A stretch of DNA of 20,284 bases from an uncultured Polyangiaceae bacterium (lineage in GTDB: Bacteria; Myxococcota_A; Polyangia; Polyangiales; Houyiibacteriaceae). A program made the translations under genes and the position numbers. Shown piece after piece: positions 1-7,253 of the stretch. The notes beneath the pieces were generated by a model that saw only the letters and a program-made list of their open reading frames with translations, was not told where the DNA came from and made no database searches. The stretch's first letter is position 1. Every line of letters starts with the position of its first letter. Where the stretch lies: NCBI GenBank assembly GCA_947258625.1, contig CAMYJN010000003.1:1-20284 (forward strand), written 5' to 3'.

Positions 1-32
1 ATGAATTACCATGCGAAGCGATGACAGGAAGC

Positions 33-557
33 ATGAAAACAGTCGCCCTCGGGCTCGTGTTGCTCGCGATGGCCTGCGGTGGGTCGAAGCCCGCGACCTC
101 TGGGTCGAAGGGCAAGGTCAGTGCCATGGACGCCATGGGCCTCACGCCACCCGACTCGCCCTGGGAGCAAATGAGCGTCGCTGACCGCGAGTTCTACATG
201 ATTGGCAAGGTGAACCCCATCATGCAGGAGCTCTTCGCTGGCCACGACGCCGAAGAATATGGCGACTTCGACTGCGTCGACTGCCACGGCGAAGAGATGC
301 GGGAAATCGATTTCAAGATGCCCGCTCCTTCGATGTACATCGTCCCACCCGAGGGCACGCCGGGGCACCGCGGCATGTTGTCAACCTTCCCTGAAACAGT
401 GAAGTTCATGGGGGACGTCGTGACGCCGGGGATGGGCAAGCTCCTCGGTATCGAGAACTTCACCTGCGCCGGCTGTCATCCAAGCGAAGCGCCCAAAAAG
501 AGGAAGCCAAAGAAGGCGGCCGCCCCGCAGCGCAAGAGCGCCAAGCCCAAAGGATAG
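33..557 (+). CDS. Lipoprotein cytochrome c with two CxxCH motifs
   Basis: A small exported, probably membrane-anchored electron carrier. From the ATG at 33 the protein is 174 residues. It begins with a short signal peptide ending in LAMAC (Cys15), a tolerable lipobox. Two heme c attachment motifs are visible: CVDCH at residues 81-85 and CAGCH at 145-149. The C-terminal 25 residues are Lys/Ala/Pro-rich and strongly basic. An in-frame ATG at 21 would add four residues (MTGS). AGGAAG at 26-31 is too close to ATG 33 to be a normal ribosome site, so the start is uncertain. The ferredoxin gene follows 75 bp downstream on the same strand, which fits a redox theme, although that gene seems to have its own promoter. 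The exact family and redox partner cannot be named from sequence alone. Upstream DNA lies outside the window. Confidence 0.75.
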   Translation: MKTVALGLVLLAMACGGSKPATSGSKGKVSAMDAMGLTPPDSPWEQMSVADREFYMIGKVNPIMQELFAGHDAEEYGDFDCVDCHGEEMREIDFKMPAPSMYIVPPEGTPGHRGMLSTFPETVKFMGDVVTPGMGKLLGIENFTCAGCHPSEAPKKRKPKKAAAPQRKSAKPKG

Positions 558-574
558 CCACCGTCCGGCCATCT

Positions 575-603
575 TTGACCCCGCCCGGCGCCCCTGCTAG
601 CGT
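575..603 (+). promoter_or_regulatory. Candidate promoter for the ferredoxin gene
   Basis: TTGACC at 575-580 is followed after 17 bp by TAGCGT at 598-603, 29 bp upstream of the ferredoxin ATG. The -35 box is good for a sigma-70 type promoter. The -10 box is weak, with three of six consensus bases. Spacing and position are the main support. Confidence 0.35.
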
Positions 604-632
604 TCAGCCACTTTTTTTGGAAAGGGAGTCCG

Positions 633-986
633 ATGACCTGGGTCATTACACGGCTTTGCCGCGACTGCGTCGACAAATCCTGCGTCGACGTCTGTCCCGT
701 CGAGTGCATCTACGAGTACAAGGGTGACGACAGCAAGACGTTCCCCAATCAGCTGTACATCCAGCCCGAAGAGTGCATCGACTGTGGCGCGTGCGAGCCC
801 GAGTGCCCGTGGGAAGCCATCTACGAAGACGCGTCGGTTCCCCCGGTGTTCGAGGACGACACCCCGCTCAACGCGAAGATGATGGAAGCCCAAGACGACT
901 TCGAGGTCCCCGTCAACGACGGCACCGACCAGCCAACTCCCGAGCAAGTCGCCGAAAATAAAGCCAAGTGGGGCCTAAGCTCTTAG
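633..986 (+). CDS. Ferredoxin with two iron-sulfur clusters (seven-iron type)
   Basis: A soluble low-potential electron carrier of 117 residues. The first cluster region has Cys9, Cys12, Cys17 and Cys21 followed by Pro, then Cys25. The C9-x7-C17-x3-C21-P spacing matches seven-iron ferredoxins (one 3Fe-4S and one 4Fe-4S cluster). The extra Cys12 would also allow a CxxC-type 4Fe-4S site, so the cluster type is not settled. The second region reads [12 protein letters not shown], a standard CxxCxxCxxxCP motif. The C-terminal 45 residues are acidic, as in FdxA-like proteins. The start is supported by AAAGGGAG at 621-628, four bases before the ATG. The last 74 bp overlap the convergent protease gene. 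Physiological partners are unknown. The neighbouring cytochrome suggests, but does not prove, a shared redox role. Confidence 0.92.
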   Translation: MTWVITRLCRDCVDKSCVDVCPVECIYEYKGDDSKTFPNQLYIQPEECIDCGACEPECPWEAIYEDASVPPVFEDDTPLNAKMMEAQDDFEVPVNDGTDQPTPEQVAENKAKWGLSS

Positions 987-2154
987 GCGATAGGGACATC
1001 CCTTTTCGCCCTTGCACCAATCGGTACACCGCGTAGGCGTATGCGACGGCCAGCACCGTGACGCCGAGGTAGCCGACGTTCGCGTAGAAGCCCGCAAGCT
1101 CGGGGGCCGTCCAGCCGAACTGGGCGACGAGGCGGTTCATGTCACCGTCGCTTTCGCTCCCGACGGCCGAGCCCCAGGGTATCTTGGAAACATCGGTCGA
1201 CGCGCCGTGCCAGAGCGTCAACGCGTGCATGAAGCAGACCGCCGCCGGAATCACCGCGACCCATCGCCAGAAGTCCCAGCGCAAGCGGTCGGGCCCCGGA
1301 AAGTGAAACGCGACCAAAATGAACCCCGCGAAGACGAGCTCCCCGAGCGCGCCCGACAAGATCTGCCACATCAGCGTGCGCGTCGGCGAAACGAGAAACG
1401 TGATGACGAACCAGGCGAAGGTCACCACCGACACGCTGCCGAACATGAACCGATTCTTCTCGCGGTAAGTGTGGTACAGGAACCAACCGAGCACGCTGGC
1501 GACGATGAGCCCCATCAGCTTCGATTGGTCGTCGTACCAGAACGTGAAGAACGGAAGCGGAATGGCGATGCGGCTGCTCAGCCATGACCCGGCAGCGTGG
1601 CCGAGCTCGTGAAAGGGCATCCCCACCAAGAACGCCAAGAGCCGACCCAAGTTGCCCGAACAGAGCCACCAGCTCAGCAACAGCAGCACGGGCACCGCGA
1701 CGAGATTTTCCCAGCCCTCGTCGAACCGGCTTCGGCTGTGGGTGAGACGCGGCCCTTTCGGAACCGACAGCGCCTCGCTGACGATGGGCTTCACAATCGG
1801 CGGCACCGGCAGCGAGGTCCGAAGCGCGCGCGCCAACGCGAAAAACGCCCCGTCGGAAAGCCACATCCCTCCGCAGTCGCGGCACTGCCAGCAGCCGGCC
1901 TCGGGCGCGCCCTTGATGCCCAGCGGTTGCATCGCTGGGTCCACGCACTTCGGGCAGCGCATCCCCACTTCGTCACCTAGGGAAAGTGGCACGACCTCGG
2001 TCGCCCTGCCGAGCGACCCCCGGCCCACGAGCTCGCGGATCTCGTGGCGGTCCAAGTAGAGCCCGCGACATTGCGCACAGAGCTCGACCTCGACGCCCGG
2101 GCTCGCCTCGTAGCCCGAGAGTGGCATCGAAACACAGCTTGGACACTCCCCCAC
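913..2154 (-). CDS. Membrane HExxH metalloprotease-like protein with two N-terminal zinc ribbons
   Basis: A 413-residue integral membrane protein. Two TFIIB-type zinc ribbons lead: Cys4/Cys7 with Cys26/Cys29, the latter in the typical [13 protein letters not shown] context, and Cys67/Cys70 with Cys91/Cys94 ([10 protein letters not shown]). About six hydrophobic segments follow from residue 150. HELGH at 182-186, inside the first membrane region, is the zinc and catalytic motif of intramembrane-type metalloproteases. A Glu in GALGELVF (272) is a candidate third ligand. The layout suggests a site-2-protease-like (M50-related) or M48-like enzyme whose ribbons bind a substrate or partner, but the family is not certain. 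The 3' end overlaps the ferredoxin gene by 74 bp on the opposite strand, so the last ~24 residues, which are basic, may be dispensable or the two genes may interfere. Confidence 0.78.
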   Translation of the reverse strand: MGECPSCVSMPLSGYEASPGVEVELCAQCRGLYLDRHEIRELVGRGSLGRATEVVPLSLGDEVGMRCPKCVDPAMQPLGIKGAPEAGCWQCRDCGGMWLSDGAFFALARALRTSLPVPPIVKPIVSEALSVPKGPRLTHSRSRFDEGWENLVAVPVLLLLSWWLCSGNLGRLLAFLVGMPFHELGHAAGSWLSSRIAIPLPFFTFWYDDQSKLMGLIVASVLGWFLYHTYREKNRFMFGSVSVVTFAWFVITFLVSPTRTLMWQILSGALGELVFAGFILVAFHFPGPDRLRWDFWRWVAVIPAAVCFMHALTLWHGASTDVSKIPWGSAVGSESDGDMNRLVAQFGWTAPELAGFYANVGYLGVTVLAVAYAYAVYRLVQGRKGMSLSPKSLGPTWLYFRRLARELAGRCRR

Positions 2155-2245
2155 GCCTCAAGTGTAACGAGCTTTAACGCGACCTCCATAGTGCGCTGCC
2201 CGATTCGCCATGCCGCCGCCCCGCCCCCGCTGTATGCTGCCCCGC

Positions 2246-2695
2246 ATGCGACGAACGCTCGCCGAGAATGGCGCCTTACTGCTCCGGGTGACGGTTTCTT
2301 TGATGATGCTGAGCCACGGGGTCCCGAAGGCCCTCGACTACGATACGCTCGTTCAGACCTTCCCCGACCCTCTCAACGTGGGCACCGAAATGAGCGCCAT
2401 GCTCATCCTCTTTGCAGAGGTGGGCTGTTCCATCTTGCTGCTGCTTGGGCTGTTCGGTCGCTTTGCCTCGGCGACGCTTTTCATCGCGATGATGGTCGCG
2501 GCGTTCGCGCATCACTTCGACGACCCGTGGGCCGCGCGGGAGCTCCCGCTGCTCTACGCGGCGGTGTACGCCGCCCTTACCTTGACCGGCCCGGGTTCGC
2601 TCTCCATCGACGGCTGGTTCGCTAAGACGGTGTTCGAAACAAAGGCGCCAGTTTCTCCAAAGCCGCCGCGAGCCGAACCGGGGGCACCGACGTGA
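2246..2695 (+). CDS. DoxX family membrane protein
   Basis: A 149-residue protein with four hydrophobic segments, beginning with LLLRVTVSLMMLSHGVPKAL and including a second segment around LILFAEVGCSILLLLGLFGR. This is the pattern of the DoxX/DoxD family, small inner-membrane proteins associated with quinone or thiol redox reactions whose exact reaction here is unknown. I chose the ATG at 2246 because the preceding 12 codons (from 2210, with another ATG at 2234) are Pro/Arg-rich and unlike the family N terminus. The hydrophilic tail after residue 135 is Pro/Lys-rich. The 3' end overlaps the convergent aminotransferase gene by 74 bp. It appears to be a single-gene unit, with about 90 bp between its start and the divergent protease gene. 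Confidence 0.8.
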   Translation: MRRTLAENGALLLRVTVSLMMLSHGVPKALDYDTLVQTFPDPLNVGTEMSAMLILFAEVGCSILLLLGLFGRFASATLFIAMMVAAFAHHFDDPWAARELPLLYAAVYAALTLTGPGSLSIDGWFAKTVFETKAPVSPKPPRAEPGAPT

Positions 2696-3797
2696 AACAG
2701 AGCCGGACCCAGCGCGCGTAGTCGTCGCCGCACGAGCGTCCCGGCGTCAGCAGCACACCCTCGTCGGCGCAGCGCTCCAAAAACGCGCTGCAGTCTTCGG
2801 CGCCGGCCTCGAGCAGGCGGCTCACGTCGAGGAACAAAAACGTGCCGCCTTGGGGTCGCGAAACGCCGAGTGCATCGGCGGCCTGGTAGCCGGCGTCCCG
2901 GTAGAGCACACGGCTCTCTTTCACCCAGGCCCGACCCTCGCGCAACGCGCCAACCGCGCCGAACTGCATCGGCCGCGCCGCGCAATAGGTGTGAAAGGTC
3001 TGCATCCCGCGCACCGCGCCCATGACCCACTTCGGCCCATGCGTGAATCCGATTCGCGCGCCGGCAAAGCCGTAGGTCTTCGAAAGAGTGTGAAACGCAA
3101 TCGCGCGGTCGCGGGTTTCGGGGCGCTTCCAAATTGCTTCGGGCGGTTTCCGGTCGAAGTAGATTTCTTCGTAGGCCTCGTCGCAGAACAGCCAGAGGTC
3201 GTGCCGCTTGGCGACTCGCAGCATCGCCGCGATGGTATCGCCGGAAAGCACGCGGCCGCTGGGGTTGTTCGGCGTGTTGACGTAGAGCGCGACCGTGCGT
3301 TCGGTCAACACGCCCTCGAGCGCGGCCTCAGGGTCGAAGCCAGGCTCGTCGAGCCGCGTGTAGAACGGGACCTGCACCGGGACGGCCCCCTTGGTCGCGA
3401 TGATGCCGCGGCTCAGCGGCCAAAACGGCGAGGGCAGCAGCACCTCGTCCCCCGGCTCGAGCAGCACCTGGCAGACGATGCTCAAGCCGGCCGTCGCGCC
3501 CGACATCACCTGCACGAGCTCCCGGTCGAGGGTCTCGCCGTGACGCGCTCGGACATAGTCGAGAAAGGCGTCGATGGCGCTCGGCTCGCCTTGCACCGGC
3601 GCGTACTTGTGTAGCCCCGGGTGCTCCACGCTCAATTGCTGCTCGGCCTGCGCCGCCAGCACTGGGTCACGGTAGGTGTCGCCCACGTGCAGCGGATACA
3701 CCTCAGCGTTCTTCGCGTGCGCGCGCTGGGCGAGCTTGCTGTACACGCGGGCCGAAACCGAGTGGGCGTGTTCAGAGATGTTCGGAAAGCGAGGCAC
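2622..3797 (-). CDS. Class I/II PLP-dependent aminotransferase
   Basis: A 391-residue cytoplasmic fold-type I aminotransferase that moves amino groups between amino and keto acids; the substrate is not readable. Landmarks are YAPVQGEPSAIDAF (65-78), the phosphate-site SGATAG (99-104), NTPNNPSG (174-181), the cofactor-binding DEAYEEIY (206-213), SKTYGFAGARIGF with the Schiff-base Lys240 (239-251), and RWVRLCF near the C terminus with a candidate substrate-carboxylate Arg. Length and motif order are normal, so the enzyme looks intact. It is the last gene of the long minus-strand run, starting 6 bp after the stop of the transporter gene, and is probably cotranscribed with it. Its 3' end overlaps the opposite-strand DoxX gene by 74 bp. 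Confidence 0.92.
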   Translation of the reverse strand: MPRFPNISEHAHSVSARVYSKLAQRAHAKNAEVYPLHVGDTYRDPVLAAQAEQQLSVEHPGLHKYAPVQGEPSAIDAFLDYVRARHGETLDRELVQVMSGATAGLSIVCQVLLEPGDEVLLPSPFWPLSRGIIATKGAVPVQVPFYTRLDEPGFDPEAALEGVLTERTVALYVNTPNNPSGRVLSGDTIAAMLRVAKRHDLWLFCDEAYEEIYFDRKPPEAIWKRPETRDRAIAFHTLSKTYGFAGARIGFTHGPKWVMGAVRGMQTFHTYCAARPMQFGAVGALREGRAWVKESRVLYRDAGYQAADALGVSRPQGGTFLFLDVSRLLEAGAEDCSAFLERCADEGVLLTPGRSCGDDYARWVRLCFTSVPPVRLAAALEKLAPLFRTPS

Positions 3798-3803
3798 GGA
3801 AGC

Positions 3804-5573
3804 TCAGAGCCAGGCGACGGCGATGATGGTGACGGTGACGATGCCCACCAGCGTTTGAAGCGGCAGGCCCAAGCGCAAAAAGTCGGTGTATTTGTACCCG
3901 CCCGGGCCGTAGACCATCAGGTTCGTTTGAAAGCCGATGGGCGTCGAAAAGGCGGTCGCCGCGGCGATCATCGTCATGTAGCTGATGGGCAAAAGCCCGA
4001 TGCCCTGCGCCTGCGCCGCGGTCGCCGCGATGGGGAACATGATAGCCGCCGAAGCCTTGGTCGTCACCAGCCCGGCCAGCACCGCCGTGATGGTGTAGAG
4101 CGCAACGAGCACACCGACGCTCCCGAACGGCGCGGCGAAATCGATGATGCGCGACGCGATGACCTCGGCCGCACCGCTTTTTTGCAGTGCGATGGCGATT
4201 CCGAACGCCGCCGCAATCGCGATGAGCACCGTCCAGTCGACCGAGCGCCGCGCCTGCTCGCCGGTCAAGCAGCGCGTCAGCAACATCAAGCCGGCCGCGC
4301 TCAGCGACGCGGTCATCAGGTTCATGGCATCCGTCGCATTCACGAGCACCATCAAAAAGAGCACGACTGCGGCGATCCATGCGCGGTCGTGGCGGGGCGG
4401 GGCGCTGTCCTCGACCTCGGCGATGAGCGCAAAGTTTGGGTCACGCTGCCGCGCCTGGGCGAATTCGGGGTGCGACTCGATGAGCAGCACGTCACCCGGC
4501 TGGAGCCGAATGTCGCCGACTTTGGTTTCGGTCACGCGCACGCCCTGCCGATGGACCGCGAGAATCGCCGCGTCGTAAATCGTGCGAAATCGGCTCTGCC
4601 GCACGGTCTGCCCGGCGAGCGACGAATGGGCCCCGATGACGGCCTCGACCAGCATTCGGTCTCGCCGAGCCGTGATTTTGTCGACCTGGTCGGTGTCGGG
4701 GACGATGCGCTGCTTTCTTAAGTCGACCACCGAATCGACGACCCCGGTGAAGTGAAGCCGGTCGCTTTCGCGCAGCACCGTCGTCGGCGGGACCGCGGCA
4801 AGCACCCTTCCTGCGCGCTCGATTTCGTAGAGGTACACGCCCCGGAGTGAACGCAGGCCGGCCTCCTCGATGCTCTCGCCGATGACCGGCGAGCCCTTCT
4901 CCACGCGCATCGCAATGGTGTACTCGCGCGCCTTTCCGAGCTCGTTCAAGGCGCCTTGCCGGTCCTTGAGCAGCCATTGTGAGGTCACCACGATGAAGAG
5001 CACCCCGATGGCAAGCGCGGGAATGCCGAGCACGGCGATGTCGAAAATGCCGAACTCGACGCTCGGGTCCCACTCCTTGGCGAGACCTGCGACGACCAGG
5101 TTCGTGCTCGTGCCGATGAGGGTACAGGTGCCGCCGAGAATTGACGCGTACGAAAGCGGCAGCAGCATGAGCGACACGCTGAAGTGACAGCGCCGCGCCC
5201 AGCCGGTCACCAGCGGCACGAACATCGCGACGACGGGCGTGTTGTTCAAGAACGCCGAAAGCGCAGCCACCGGAAACATCATTCGCAGCTGGCCGCCCGC
5301 AAGCGAGCGCGGGCGCCCCAGCACGACACGACCTGCGAGGTCGAGCCCCCCCGTTTCTTTGACGCCAGCGGCCACCACGAAAAGTGCGGCAATCGTGATG
5401 ACCGCCGGGTTCGAAAAACCGGTGAACGCCTCTGCCGGCTCGATGATGCCTGCGAGCAGCAAGACGGTGACGCCCGCGATGAGCACCAGATCGGGCCCGG
5501 CGAGGTTCGCCGCCATGACGACCACCATCCCGACGATTACCGCGAACGTGATCCAGCCGTCACCTGTCAACAT
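3804..5573 (-). CDS. SLC13/DASS-type anion transporter with RCK_C (TrkA-C) domains
   Basis: A 589-residue inner-membrane permease. Hydrophobic segments occupy residues ~8-200 and ~395-589, with a hydrophilic cytoplasmic insert between. The insert (about 215-380) contains two segments resembling RCK_C/TrkA-C regulatory domains, including RVEKGSPVIGESIEEAGL and GDVLLIESHPE. The transport core carries the paired signatures AFLNNTPVVAMFVP (107-120) and GTSTNLVV (154-161), matching the SNT-type substrate and sodium sites of the DASS family, and a third one, KASAAIMFP, in the second half. Families with this layout carry sulfate, di- or tricarboxylates or other anions; the substrate here cannot be assigned. 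It is separated by 66 bp from the HTTM gene upstream and by 6 bp from the aminotransferase downstream. Confidence 0.88.
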   Translation of the reverse strand: MLTGDGWITFAVIVGMVVVMAANLAGPDLVLIAGVTVLLLAGIIEPAEAFTGFSNPAVITIAALFVVAAGVKETGGLDLAGRVVLGRPRSLAGGQLRMMFPVAALSAFLNNTPVVAMFVPLVTGWARRCHFSVSLMLLPLSYASILGGTCTLIGTSTNLVVAGLAKEWDPSVEFGIFDIAVLGIPALAIGVLFIVVTSQWLLKDRQGALNELGKAREYTIAMRVEKGSPVIGESIEEAGLRSLRGVYLYEIERAGRVLAAVPPTTVLRESDRLHFTGVVDSVVDLRKQRIVPDTDQVDKITARRDRMLVEAVIGAHSSLAGQTVRQSRFRTIYDAAILAVHRQGVRVTETKVGDIRLQPGDVLLIESHPEFAQARQRDPNFALIAEVEDSAPPRHDRAWIAAVVLFLMVLVNATDAMNLMTASLSAAGLMLLTRCLTGEQARRSVDWTVLIAIAAAFGIAIALQKSGAAEVIASRIIDFAAPFGSVGVLVALYTITAVLAGLVTTKASAAIMFPIAATAAQAQGIGLLPISYMTMIAAATAFSTPIGFQTNLMVYGPGGYKYTDFLRLGLPLQTLVGIVTVTIIAVAWL

Positions 5574-5639
5574 CCAGGCGCAGACTAGCAGCCGGCGCCG
5601 CGATTGGCGCGTTCTTGAGCACAGCGCTTGGGAATCGGC

Positions 5640-6773
5640 CTATGGGGCGTAACGCTCGGCCTTTTCGCGAAACATCATGGCCGCTTCGGTGTCGCCACGG
5701 CGGTCCGCGTCGAGCGCGCCTTCCCGGTAGTAGTCGAACCGCGCGTCGCTCGCGCTCATCGTCACCAGGAGCGCGAGGCAGCCCGCGAACAGGCTGGCCA
5801 CCCGCCAGAGGGGGCGCCAGCGCGGCGTGAAATAGAGCTGCCGCCCCATCACCACCAGCATTGCGATGGCGGTCAAGCTGCAGCCGGTCTTCACGCCGGG
5901 CAGGTCGACGAACATGCTCAGCATCGGCGCCACCACCAAACCAAACAGCGAGAGGTAGAACACCTGCGATGCTCGCTCGTCGAGGCCGCCTTCTTGTGGC
6001 TGGCTCTCGTCGAGCAGCCCGCGCACCGGCTGGGTCAACGCGCGGCCGAACGCGTGCACCCACTGCATGGGCGAAAATACGAGGAGCGCGATGCCGGACA
6101 TGTAGACGGGAAGCCAGCCGGCCTGCGGTGTCGCCAAGTGAAAGGTGAGCGGTGCGGCCACCAGCATGGGCGCGAGCAGTCGAATCGCGGGAAGCTCCAC
6201 GCGGTCTTGCATGCTCACCAACAGGTACCCGACGCAGCAGGCCATCGGCAGCCAGTACGACTCCCCGCGCGCCGCAGCCCAGGCTGCCACGTAAAAGTAA
6301 ACGATGGCCGTCGTCACGCAGAAGAGCACATACGCCGCCACGCTTCCCCGCGGCACCCGATCTGACCGCGAGAACGCCGCCCGCGCGCTCAGCATCGGAA
6401 AGAACACGAAGCACACGAGGTAGAGCGAAAGCAGGTAGTGGTACGGGACCGAGTCGAGCAGGCTGCACGACCAGCCGAGCGTGTACCCCATGGCGATGAG
6501 CGCGATGGCGATCCGGTGAGGCCGGTAGAGCGCCTGGCTCAGGGCGAGCACGCCGGTGAACGCCAGCACGCCGACATAGAAGCCGGAGCTCGGCACGAAG
6601 CCGTCGAACCAAGGGAAGTGCGCGACGTTGAACGCGCCGACGCCGTACTTTGCCCCTTCGGGCATCATGTTGAGCCAGGTGTCGAAAGCCAGGAGCACGA
6701 GCACCATGCGCAGCAGCAGGTAGGGCCTTGCGAGCGCCACGTCTCCAAACCAGTACCGCTCCAAGGCCTTCAT
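5640..6773 (-). CDS. HTTM-family (gamma-carboxylase-like) membrane protein
   Basis: A 377-residue multi-pass membrane protein with about nine hydrophobic segments. The pattern is that of HTTM proteins, the transmembrane part related to vitamin K-dependent gamma-carboxylase: RPYLLLRMVLVLLAFDTWLN near the N terminus, FPWFDG, LGWSCSLLDSVPYHYLLSLYL and VFFPMLSARAAF. Bacterial HTTM proteins mostly have no known reaction, so carboxylation is not claimed. I placed the start at ATG 6773 because the 42 codons upstream are Arg/Gly-rich and antisense-like, and because this ATG overlaps the stop of the preceding gene by 4 nt (ATGA), implying translational coupling. The C-terminal ~30 residues after the last TM are charged. 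The soluble region expected after the membrane domain of a full gamma-carboxylase is missing; the upstream small gene may supply a matching part. Confidence 0.8.
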   Translation of the reverse strand: MKALERYWFGDVALARPYLLLRMVLVLLAFDTWLNMMPEGAKYGVGAFNVAHFPWFDGFVPSSGFYVGVLAFTGVLALSQALYRPHRIAIALIAMGYTLGWSCSLLDSVPYHYLLSLYLVCFVFFPMLSARAAFSRSDRVPRGSVAAYVLFCVTTAIVYFYVAAWAAARGESYWLPMACCVGYLLVSMQDRVELPAIRLLAPMLVAAPLTFHLATPQAGWLPVYMSGIALLVFSPMQWVHAFGRALTQPVRGLLDESQPQEGGLDERASQVFYLSLFGLVVAPMLSMFVDLPGVKTGCSLTAIAMLVVMGRQLYFTPRWRPLWRVASLFAGCLALLVTMSASDARFDYYREGALDADRRGDTEAAMMFREKAERYAP

Positions 6774-7222
6774 CGCCCCGCCGTCCTTACGGTTTCGTGC
6801 GCCCGCTCGCCGCCGCAGCGAAGCGTGTACTCCCGTACCCCGCGCGCGTCGTCGCAGCGATTGCGGAGCGCCACCGACACCACGCCGTCCGCTTCGCACT
6901 GCTGTTTCAAAAAGGCCTCGACCACCGCGCGCCGCCCCTGCGCGACATACGCGACCCAGTCCTGGTGAATCAGCTTCTCCACGGCAATCGCTTCGCGCTC
7001 TCCGTCCAGGCGTTCGAGCGAAGCATCGGTCTCGCAGGCAGATGCTGCGGGCTCGCTCAGGCGCCGCCAGGTGAAGCGCTCGTCGGCCGTGTCATCGCGC
7101 GTCAGGTAGGTCAGCGGAATCAGAAACTGCAGCACGACGAACGCTGCGATGAACGCACCGCTTCTCCGCCGGGCCTTGCCGCTCGGTTGCGCTGGAGGAG
7201 GCTCCGTCTCGAAGGGCGCCAT
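6770..7222 (-). CDS. Small one-TM protein coupled to the HTTM gene
   Basis: A 150-residue protein from the ATG at 7222, which has GGAGAG immediately upstream. Residues 1-20 are Pro-rich and basic, residues 22-40 form one membrane helix, and the rest is probably extracytoplasmic. Just after the helix it reads LQFLIPLTYLTRDDTADERFTWRR. The Q-x-x-x-P-L...R-FTWR pattern recalls the segment that follows the membrane domain in gamma-carboxylase/HTTM proteins (typically Q-LPLRHYL...FSWRMM), so this may be a detached part of the same fold. This is my comparison from memory, not an alignment. Four Cys residues (in ACETD, QQCEA, NRCDD and LRCGG) could form two disulfides. The stop overlaps the HTTM ATG by 4 nt and the upstream lipoprotein gene ends 31 bp before it, so the pair should be co-translated. 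I do not recognise it as a named family. Confidence 0.7.
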   Translation of the reverse strand: MAPFETEPPPAQPSGKARRRSGAFIAAFVVLQFLIPLTYLTRDDTADERFTWRRLSEPAASACETDASLERLDGEREAIAVEKLIHQDWVAYVAQGRRAVVEAFLKQQCEADGVVSVALRNRCDDARGVREYTLRCGGERAHETVRTAGR

Positions 7223-7253
7223 CTCTCCAACATCGGCGCCAAGGGCCGCGCTG

